A stretch of 64,000 bases of DNA from the NCBI GenBank assembly GCA_963662155.1, contig OY759266.1, positions 57,527,010 to 57,591,009 of the forward strand, written 5' to 3'. Under the pieces are notes generated by a model. It worked only from the letters and a program-made list of their open reading frames with translations, searched no databases and had not been told where the DNA came from. Of this stretch, positions 54,001 through 64,000 are shown one piece after another (within the stretch, counting starts at the first letter, position 1; each line of letters starts with the position of its first letter). This DNA is from Lamellibrachia columna (taxonomy: Eukaryota; Annelida; Polychaeta; Sabellida; Siboglinidae). A program made the position numbers and the translations under genes.

Positions 54001-57000
54001 TTGTTGTAACTACAGGTTTGTTGAGCGTTGTCACGCTGTAGGGCTCAGTTCACTGTCTACAACTAGTTCTAGAGGTTTGTTGTGCGTTGTCATGCTGTAG
54101 GGCTCAGTTCACTGTCTACAACTAGTTTTGTTGTAACTACAGGTTTGTTGTGCGTTGTCACGCTGTAGGGCTCAGTTCACTGTCTACAACTAGTTTTGTT
54201 GTAACTACAGGTTTGTTGTGTGTTGTCATGCTGTAGGGCTCAGTTCACTGTCTACAACTAGTTTTGTTGTAACTAGAGGTTTGTTGTGTATTGTCACACT
54301 GTAGGGCTCAGTTCACTGTCTACAACTAGTTTTGTTGTAACTACAGGTTTGTTGTGCGTTGTCATGCTGTAGGGCTCAGTTCACTGTCTACAACTAGTTT
54401 TGTTGTAACTACAGGTTTGTTGTGCGTTGTCACGCTGTAGGGCTCAGTTCACTGTCTACAACTAGTGTTGTTGTAACTAGAGGTTTGTTGTGTGTTGTCA
54501 CGCTGTAGGGCTCAGTTCACTGTCTACAACTAGTGTTGTTGTAACTAGAGGTTTGTTGTGCGTTGTCACGCTGTAGGGTTCAGTTCACTGTCTACAACTA
54601 GTTTTGTTGTAACTAGAGGTTTGTTGTGCGTTGTCACGCTGTAGGGCTCAGTTCACTGTCTACAACTAGTTTTGTTGTAACTAGAGGTTTGTTGTGCGTT
54701 GTCATGCTGTAGGGCTCAGTTCACTGTCTACAACTAGTTTTGTTGTAACTACAGGTTTGTTGTGCGTTGTCACGCTGTAGGGCTCAGTTCACTGTCTACA
54801 ACTAGTTTTGTTGTAACTACAGGTTTGTTGTGCGTTGTCATGCTGTAGGGCTCAGTTCACTGTCTACAACTAGTTTTGTTGTAACTAGAGGTTTGTTGTG
54901 TATTGTCACACTGTAGGGCTCAGTTCACTGTCTACAACTAGTTTTGTTGTAACTACAGGTTTGTTGTGTGTTGTCATGCTGTAGGGCTCAGTTCACTGTC
55001 TACAACTAGTTTTGTTGTAACTAGAGGTTTGTTGTGCGTTGTCATGCTGTAGGGCTCAGTTCACTGTCTACAAATAGTTTTGTTGTAACTAGAGGTTTCT
55101 TGTGTATTGTCACACTGTAGGGCTCAGTTCACTGTCTACAACTAGTTTTGTTGTAACTACAGGTTTGTTGTGTGTTGTCATGCTATAGGGCTCAGTTCAC
55201 TGTCTACAACTAGTGTTGTTGTAACTACAGGTTTGTTGTGCGTTGTCACGCTGTAGGGCTCAGTTCACTCTTTACAACTAGTTTTGTTGTAACTAGAGGT
55301 TTGTTGTGCATTGTCATGCTGTAGGGCTCAGTTCACTGTCTACAACTAGTGTTGTTGTAGCTAGAGGTTTGTTGTGCATTGTCACGCTGTAAGGCTCAGT
55401 TCACTGTCTACAACTAGTGTTGTTGTAACTAGAGGTTTGTTGTGCGTTGTCACGCTGTAGGGCTCAGTTCACTGTCTACAACTAGTTTTGTTGTAACTAG
55501 AGGTTTGTTGTGCGTTGTCATGCTGTAGGGCTCAGTTCACTGTCTACAACTAGTTTTGTTGTAACTACAGGTTTGTTGTGCGTTGTCACGCTGTAGGGCT
55601 CAGTTCACTGTCTACAACTAGTTTTGTTGTAACTACAGGTTTGTTGTGCGTTGTCATGCTGTAGGGCTCAGTTCACTGTCTACAACTAGTTTTGTTGTAA
55701 CTAGAGGTTTGTTGTGTATTGTCACACTGTAGGGCTCAGTTCACTGTCTACAACTAGTTTTGTTGTAACTACAGGTTTGTTGTGTGTTGTCATGCTGTAG
55801 GGCTCAGTTCACTGTCTACAACTAGTTTTGTTGTAACTAGAGGTTTGTTGTGTATTGTCACACTGTAGGGCTCAGTTCACTGTCTACAACTAGTTTTGTT
55901 GTAACTACAGGTTTGTTGTGCATTGTCATGCTGTAGGGCTCAGTTCACTGTCTACAACTAGTTTTGTTGTAACTACAGGTTTGTTGTGCGTTGTCACTCT
56001 GTAGGGCTCAGTTCACTGTCTACAACAAGTGTTGTTGTAACTACAGGTTTGTTGTGCGTTGTCATGCTGTAGGGCTCAGTTCACTCTCTACAACTAGTTT
56101 TGTTGTAACTACAGGTTTGTTGTGCGTTGTCACGCTGTAGGGCTCAGTTCACTCTTTACAACTAGTTTTGTTGTAACTAGAGGTTTGTTGTGCATTGTCA
56201 TGCTGTAGGGCTCAGTTCACTGTCTACAACTAGTGTTGTTGTAGCTAGAGGTTTGTTGTGCATTGTCACGCTGTAAGGCTCAGTTCACTGTCTACAACTA
56301 GTGTTGTTGTAACTAGAGGTTTGTTGTGCGTTGTCACGCTGTAGGGCTCAGTTCACTGTCTACAACTAGTGTTGTTGTAACTAGAGGTTTGTTGTGTGTT
56401 GTCACGCTGTAGGGCTCAGTTCACTGTCTGCAACTAGTTTTGTTGTAACTAGAGGTTTGTTGTGCGTTGTCACGCTGTAAGGCTCAGTTCACTCTCTACA
56501 ACTAGTTTTGTTGTAACTACAGGTTTGTTGTGCGTTGTCACGCTGTAGGGCTCAGTTCACTGTCTACAACTAGTTTTGCTGTAACTACAGGTTTGTTGTG
56601 TGTTGTCACGCTGTAGGGCTCAGTTCACTGTCTACAACTAGTTTTGTTATAACTACAGGTTTGTTGTGCGTTGTCACGCTGTAGGGCTCAGTTCACTCTC
56701 TACAACTAGTTTTGTTGTAACTACAGGTTTGTTGTGCGTTGTCACGCTGTAGGGCTCAGTTCACTGTCTACAACTAGTTTTGTTGTAACTACAGGTTTGT
56801 TGTGCGTTGTCACGCTATAGGGCTCAGTTAACTGTCTACAACTAGTTTTGTTGTAACTACAGGTTTGTTGTGCGTTGTCACGCTGTAGGGCTCAGTTCAC
56901 TGTCTACAACTAGTTTTGTTGTAACTACAGGTTTGTTGTGCATTGTCATGCTGTATGGCTCAGTTCACTGTCTACAACTAGTTTTGTTGTAACTACAGGT

Positions 57001-60000
57001 TTGTTGTGCGTTGTCACGCTGTAGGGCTCAGTTCACTCTCTACACCTAGTTTTGTTGTAACTACAGGTTTGTTGTGTGTTGTCACGCTGTAAGGCTCAGT
57101 TCACTCTCTACAACTAGTTTTGTTGTAACTACAGGTTTGTTGTGCGTTTTCACGCTGTAGGGCTCAGTTCACTCTCTACAACTAGTTTTGTTGTAACTAC
57201 AGGTTTGTTGTGTGTTGTCACGCTGTAGGGCTCAGTTCACTGTCTACAACTAGTGTTGTTGTAACTAGAGGTTTGTTGTGTGTTCTCACGCTGTAGGGCT
57301 CAGTTCACTGTCTACAACTAGTTTTGCTGTAACTACAGGTTTGTTGTGCGTTGTCATGCTGTAGGGCTCAGTTCACTGTCTACAACTAGTTTTGTTGTAA
57401 CTACAGGTTTGTTGTGCGTTGTCACGCTGTAGGGCTCAGTTCACTGTCTACAACTAGTGTTGTTGTAACTAGAGGTTTGTTGTGTGTTGTCACGCTGTAG
57501 GGCTCAGTTCACTGTCTACAACTAGTGTTGTTGTAACTAGAGGTTTGTTGTGCGTTGTCACGCTGTAGGGTTCAGTTCACTGTCTACAACTAGTTTTGTT
57601 GTAACTAGAGTTTTGTTGTGCGTTGTCACGCTGTAGGGCTCAGTTCACTGTCTACAACTAGTTTTGTTGTAACTAGAGGTTTGTTGTGCGTTGTCATGCT
57701 GTAGGGCTCAGTTCACTGTCTACAACTAGTTTTGTTGTAACTACAGGTTTGTTGTGCGTTGTCACGCTGTAGGGCTCAGTTCACTGTCTACAACTAGTTT
57801 TGTTGTAACTACAGGTTTGTTGTGCGTTGTCATGCTGTAGGGCTCAGTTCACTGTCTACAACTAGTTTTGTTGTAACTACAGGTTTGTTGTGTGTTGTCA
57901 TGCTGTAGGGCTCAGTTCACTGTCTACAACTAGTTTTGTTGTAACTAGAGGTTTGTTGTGCGTTGTCATGCTGTAGGGCTCAGTTCACTGTCTACAAATA
58001 GTTTTGTTGTAACTAGAGGTTTGTTGTGTATTGTCACACTGTAGGGCTCAGTTCACTGTCTACAACTAGTTTTGTTGTAACTAGAGGTTTGTTGTGCGTT
58101 GTCACGCTGTAGGGCTCAGTTCACTGTCTACAACTAGTGTTGTTGTAACTAGAGGTTTGTTGTGTGTTGTCATGCTGTAGGGCTCAGTTCACTGTCTACA
58201 ACTAGTTTTGTTGTAACCACAGGTTTGTTGTGCGTTGTCACGCTGTAGGGCTCAGTTCACTGTCTACAACTAGTTTTGTTGTAACTACAGGTTTGTTGTG
58301 CGTTGTCACGCTATAGGGCTCAGTTCACTGTCTACAACTAGTGTTGTTGTAACTAGAGGTTTGTTGTGTGTTGTCATGCTGTAGGGCACAGTTCACTGTC
58401 TACAACTAGTGTTGTTGTAACTAGAGGTTTGTTGTGTGTTGTCACGCTGTAGGGCTCAGTTCACTGTCTACAACTAGTTTTGTTGTAACTACAGGTTTGT
58501 TGTGCGTTGTCATACTGTAGGGCTCAGTTCACTGTCTACAACAAGTTTTGTTGTAACTACATGTTTGTTTTGTGTTGTCACGCTGTAGGGCTCAGTTCAC
58601 TGTCTACAACTAGTGTTGTTGCAACTACAGGTTTGTTGTGCGTTGTCACGCTGTAGGGCTCAGTTCACTGTCTACAACTAGTGTTGTTGTAATTAGAGGT
58701 TTGTTGTGTGTTGTCACGCTGTAGGGCTCAGTTCACTGTCTACAACTAGTGTTGTTGTAACTAGAGGTTTGTTGTGTGTTGTCACGCTGTAGGGCTCAGT
58801 TCACTGTCTACAACTAGTTTTGTTGTAACTAGAGGTTTGTTGTGCGTTGTCATGCTGTAGGGCTCAGTTCACTATCTACAACTAGTTTTGTTGTAACTAG
58901 AGGTTTGTTGTGTGTTGTCACGCTGTAGGGCTCAGTTCACTGTCTACAACTAGTGTTGTTGTAACTACAGGTTTGTTGTGTGTTGTCATGCTGTAGGGCT
59001 CAGTTCACTGTATACAACTTGTGTTGTTGTAACTAGAGGTTTGTTGTGTGTTGTCACGCTGTAGGGCTCAGTTCACTGTCTACAACTAGTGTTGTTGTAA
59101 CTACAGGTTTGTTGTGCGTTGTCATGCTGTAGGGCTCAGTTCACTGTCTACAACTAGTGTTGTTGTAACTAGAGGTTTGTTGTGTGTTGTCATGCTGTAG
59201 GGCTCAGTTCACTGTCTACAACTAGTTTTGTTGTAACTACAGGTTTGTTGAGCGTTGTCACGCTGTAGGGCTCAGTTCACTGTCTACAACTAGTTTTGTT
59301 GTAACTACAGGTTTGTTGTGCGTTGTCACGCTATAGGGCTCAGTTCACTGTCTACAACTAGTGTTGTTGTAACTAGAGGTTTGTTGTGTGTTGTCACGCT
59401 GTAGGGCTCAGTTCACTGTCTACAACTAGTGTTGTTGTAACTAGAGGTTTGTTGTGTGTTGTCACGCTGTAGGGCTCAGTTCACTGTCTACAACTAGTTT
59501 TGTTGTAACTACAGGTTTGTTGTGCGTTGTCATGCTGTAGGGCTCAGTTCACTGTCTACAACTAGTTTTGTTGTAACTACAGGTTTGTTGTGCGTTGTCA
59601 CGCTGTAGGGCTCAGTTCACTGTCTACAACTAGTTTTGTTGTAACTACAGGTTTGTTGTGCGTTGTCACGCTATAGGGCTCAGTTCACTGTCTACAACTA
59701 GTGTTGTTGTAACTAGAGGTTTGTTGTGTGTTGTCATGCTGTAGGGCTCAGTTCACTGTCTACAACTAGTTTTGTTGTAACTAGAGGTTTGTTGTGCATT
59801 GTCATGCTGTAGGGCTCAGTTCACTGTCTACAACTAGTTTTGTTGTAACTACAGGTTTGTTGTGCGTTGTCACGCTATAGGGCTCAGTTCACTGTCTACA
59901 ACTAGTGTTGTAACTACAGGTTTGTTGTGCGTTGTCACGCTGTAGGGCTCAGTTCACTGTCTACAACTAGTTTTGTTGTAACTAGAGGTTTGTTGTGTGT

Positions 60001-63000
60001 TGTCACGCTGTAGGGCTCAGTTCACTGTCTACAACTAGTTTTGTTGTAACTACAGGTTTGTTGTGTGTTGTCACGCTGTAGGGCTCAGTTCACTATCTAC
60101 AACTAGTGTTGTTGTAACTACAGGTTTGTTGTGCGTTGTCATGCTGTAGGGCTCAGTTCACTGTCTACAACTAGTTTTGTTTTAACTACAGGTTTGTTGT
60201 GTGTTGTCATGCTGTAGGGCTCAGTTCACTGTCTACAACTAGTGTTGTTGTAACTAGAGGTTTGTTGTGCATTGTCACGCTGTAGGGCTCAGTTCACTGT
60301 CTACAACTAGTGTTGTTGTAACTAGAGGTTTGTTGTGTGTTGTCACGCTGTAGGGCTCAATTCACTCTCTACAACTAGTTTTGTTGTAACTACAGGTTTG
60401 TTGAGCGTTGTCACGCTGTAGGGCTCAGTTCACTGTCTACAACTAGTTCTAGAGGTTTGTTGTGCGTTGTCATGCTGTAGGGCTCAGTTCACTGTCTACA
60501 ACTAGTTTTGTTGTAACTACAGGTTTGTTGTGCGTTGTCACGCTGTAGGGCTCAGTTCACTGTCTACAACTAGTTTTGTTGTAACTAGAGGTTTGTTGTG
60601 AATTGTCACGCTGTAGGGCTCAGTTCACTGTCTACAACTAGTGTTGTTGTAACTAGAGGTTTGTTGTGCATTGTTACGCTGTAGGGCTCAGTTCACTGTC
60701 TACAACTAGTTTTGTTGTAACTAGAGGTTTGTTGTGTGTTGTCACGCTGTAGGGCTCAGTTCACTGTCTACAACTAGTGTTGTTGTAACTAGAGGTTTGT
60801 TGTGTGTTGTCACGCTGTAGGGCTCAGTTCACTGTCTACAACTAGTTTTGTTGTAACTACAGGTTTGTTGTGCGTTGTCACGCTGTAGGGCTCAGTTCAC
60901 TGTCTACAACTAGTTTTGTTGTAACTACAGGTTTGTTGTGCGTTGTCACGCTGTAGGGCTCAGTTCACTGTCTACAACTAGTTTTGTTGTAACTACAGGT
61001 TTGTTGTGCGTTGTCACGCTATAGGGCTCAGTTCACTGTCTACAACTAGTGTTGTTGTAACTAGAGGTTTGTTGTGTGTTGTCATGCTGTAGGGCTCAGT
61101 TCACTGTCTACAACTAGTTTTGTTGTAACTAGAGGTTTGTTGTGCGTTGTCATGCTGTAGGGCTCAGTTCACTGTCTACAACTAGTTTTGTTGTAACTAC
61201 AGGTTTGTTGTGCGTTGTCACGCTATAGGGCTCAGTTCACTGTCTACAACTAGTGTTGTAACTACAGGTTTGTTGTGCGTTGTCACGCTGTAGGGCTCAG
61301 TTCACTGTCTACAACTAGTTTTGTTGTAACTAGAGGTTTGTTGTGTGTTGTCACGCTGTAGGGCTCAGTTCACTGTCTACAACTAGTTTTGTTGTAACTA
61401 CAGGTTTGTTGTGTGTTGTCACGCTGTAGGGCTCAGTTCACTATCTACAACTAGTGTTGTTGTAACTACAGGTTTGTTGTGCGTTGTCATGCTGTAGGGC
61501 TCAGTTCACTGTCTACAACTAGTTTTGTTTTAACTACAGGTTTGTTGTGTGTTGTCATGCTGTAGGGCTCAGTTCACTGTCTACAACTAGTGTTGTTGTA
61601 ACTAGAGGTTTGTTGTGCATTGTCACGCTGTAGGGCTCAGTTCACTGTCTACAACTAGTGTTGTTGTAACTAGAGGTTTGTTGTGTGTTGTCACGCTGTA
61701 GGGCTCAATTCACTCTCTACAACTAGTTTTGTTGTAACTACAGGTTTGTTGAGCGTTGTCACGCTGTAGGGCTCAGTTCACTGTCTACAACTAGTTCTAG
61801 AGGTTTGTTGTGCGTTGTCATGCTGTAGGGCTCAGTTCACTGTCTACAACTAGTTTTGTTGTAACTACAGGTTTGTTGTGCGTTGTCACGCTGTAGGGCT
61901 CAGTTCACTGTCTACAACTAGTTTTGTTGTAACTAGAGGTTTGTTGTGAATTGTCACGCTGTAGGGCTCAGTTCACTGTCTACAACTAGTGTTGTTGTAA
62001 CTAGAGGTTTGTTGTGCATTGTTACGCTGTAGGGCTCAGTTCACTGTCTACAACTAGTTTTGTTGTAACTAGAGGTTTGTTGTGCGTTGTCACGCTGTAG
62101 GGCTCAGTTCACTGTCTACAACTAGTGTTGTTGTAACTAGAGGTTTGTTGTGCATTGTCATGCTGTAGGGCTCAGTTCACTCTCTACAACTAGTTTTGTT
62201 GTAACTACAGGTTTGTTGTGCGTTGTCACGCTGTAGGGCTCAGTTCACTGTCTACATCTAGTTTTGTTGTAACTACAGGTTTGTTGTGCATTGTCACGCT
62301 GTAGTGCTCAGTTCACTCTCTACAACTAGTTTTGTTGTAACTACAGGTTTGTTGTGCATTGTCATGCTGTAGGGCTCAGTTCACTGTCTACAACTAGTTT
62401 TGTTGTAACTAGAGGTTTGTTGTGCATTGTCACGCTGTAGGGCTCAGTTCACTGTGTACAACTAGTTTTGTTGTAACTAGAGGTTTGTTGTGCATTGTCA
62501 CGCTGTAGGGCTCAGTTCACTGTCTACAACTAGTGTTGTTGTAACTAGAGGTTTGTTGTGCATTGTCACGCTGTAGGGCTCAGTTCACTCTCTACAACTA
62601 GTTTTGTTGTAACTAGAGGTTTGTTGTTCATTGTCATGCTGTAGGGCTCAGTTCACTGTCTACAACTAGTGTTGTTGTAACTAGAGGTTTGTTGTGCATT
62701 GTCACGCTGTAGGGCTCAGTTCACTCTCTACAACTAGTTTTGTTGTAACTACAGGTTTGTTGTGCGTTGTCATGCTGTAGGGCTCAGTTCACTGTCTACA
62801 ACTAGTTTTGTTGTAACTACAGGTTTGTTGTGCATTGTCATGCTGTAGGGCTCAGTTCACTGTCTACAACTAGTTTTGTTGTAACTAGAGGTTTGTTGTG
62901 CATTGTCACGCTGTAGGGCTCAGTTCACTGTCTACAACTAGTGTTGTTGTAACTAGAGGTTTGTTGTGCATTGTCACGCTGTAGGGCTCAGTTCACTGTC

Positions 63001-63640
63001 TACAACTAGTTTTGTTGTAACTAGAGGTTTGTTGTGCGTTGTCACGCTGTAGTGCTCAGTTCACTCTCTACAACTAGTTTTGTTGTAACTAGAGGTTTGT
63101 TGTGTGTTGTCACGCTGTAGGGCTCAGTTCACTGTCTACAACTAGTGTTGTTGTAACTAGAGGTTTGTTGTGCGTTGTCACGCTGTAGGGCTCAGTTCAC
63201 TGTCTACAACTAGTGTTGTTGTAACTAGAGGTTTGTTGTGCATTGTCATGCTGTAGGGCTCAGTTCACTGTCTACAACTAGTTTTGTTGTAACTACAGGT
63301 TTGTTGTGCATTGTCACGCTGTAGGGCTCAGTTCACTGTCTACAACTAGTTTTATTGTAACTACAGGTTTGTTGTGCGTTGTCACGCTGTAGGGCTCAGT
63401 TCACTGTCTACAAATAGTTTTGTTGTAACTACAGGTTTGTTGTGCGTTGTCACGCTGTAGGGCTCAGTTCACTGTCTACAACTAGTTTTGTTGTAACTAC
63501 AGGTTTGTTGTGTGTTGTCACGCTGTAGGGCTCAGTTCACTGTCTACAACTAGTTTTGCTGTAACTACAGGTTTGTTGTGCGTTGTCAAGCTGTAGGGCT
63601 CAGTTCACTGTCTATAACTAGTTTTGTTGTAACTAGAGGT
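51040..63640. repeat. 68-bp satellite array, about 185 units
   Basis: Unit GTAGGGCTCAGTTCACTGTC, TACAACTAGTTTTGTTGTAA, CTACAGGTTTGTTGTGCGTT, GTCACGCT. The inner TACAAC..GTTGTA can form a small hairpin. Marker variants show nested duplications (offsets 884, 1348, 2992 and about 6380 bp). No gene is embedded. Confidence 0.98.
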
Positions 63641-64000
63641 TTGTTTGTAGCACTGTGTGTTGTCACAGGGTACTGTGTGTTGTCACAAGGAATTGCTGGT
63701 TGTGCTCATCTGACTGTATTATCCATTGGTAGGATTTTGCATATTGTCACTCTTCACGAGGTTTTATATGTGTTGTCATGTCAAAATGTTCAGTTCATCG
63801 TTGTATACCAGACTTGGTTTAAAAAGAAAAACGGCAGGTTCATGCTCGGCACGCTGCATGTGGTTATGGCCAACATTAGAAATGGCAGGTCTTGGCATGA
63901 ACGTGGCTATAGCCACAGTTTTCTGCTGTGTCACACATATTGTGCTTTGGATGCTATTTTCCACTTTCAGTGGTTATGGCCACAGTTTTGTTAGGGAAGA
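63641..64000. other. Degenerate trailing edge of the satellite
   Basis: Irregular GTGTTGTCAC-type phrases and GCCAACATTAGAAATGGCAG, similar to GTCAACATTAGAAAATAGCA at 50732 on the other side of the array. No gene seen. Confidence 0.6.

Noticed and set aside
51040..63640. CRISPR-like or rDNA spacer array
   Set aside because: Contiguous 68-bp monomers with no spacers and no rRNA sequence; ordinary satellite.
63578..63994. 138-codon ORF at the right end
   Set aside because: Begins in the satellite and continues in its decayed edge; no domain and no codon bias visible.

Overview
The window is animal nuclear DNA: GT-AG introns, several clades of non-LTR retrotransposon, a DIRS-type retroelement, pogo/Tigger and hAT transposases, and very large tandem arrays. 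The mixture suggests an aquatic invertebrate, most likely a lophotrochozoan such as a mollusc. No phylogenetic test was possible, so the taxon is a low-confidence inference. No prokaryotic operon, CRISPR array, rRNA or complete tRNA gene was seen.

The one host gene I recognise is poly(ADP-ribose) glycohydrolase (PARG) on the minus strand. Thirteen exons between 41468 and 14779 join in frame with GT-AG introns into 669 residues. They carry the GGG-x7-QEE catalytic signature and the [11 protein letters not shown] loop. The 5' exons lie beyond what I could find. The last exon holds a 24-bp coding minisatellite with a one-base slip that changes the C-terminus.

Layout. 1-14490, downstream of PARG: transposon relics, namely a LINE RT fragment, a Tigger transposase split by a CR1-like LINE, a LINE whose ORF1-like part is swollen by a 29-bp minisatellite, two MITEs and a 160-bp palindrome. 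14495-41468: PARG. Its introns are filled with tandem arrays, several of which copy or contain splice-site sequence, and with LINE and DIRS relics. They also hold one intact L2/CR1-superfamily LINE inserted into a 43-bp array that resembles the D-arm plus anticodon arm of tRNA-Gly(GCC). 40139-51040: RTE-like and hAT relics plus 22-bp, 37-bp and 24-bp arrays. 51040-63640: a 68-bp satellite of about 185 units with nested higher-order duplications. 63640-64000: decayed satellite edge.

Two themes stand out. First, local tandem duplication has repeatedly included splice sites of one housekeeping gene: the exon 10 acceptor about 14 times, the exon 6 donor twice, the exon 8 acceptor twice, and a donor consensus about 37 times in intron 1. 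Second, many arrays have periods not divisible by three and stay open in several frames, so the long repetitive ORFs they produce are not evidence of genes.
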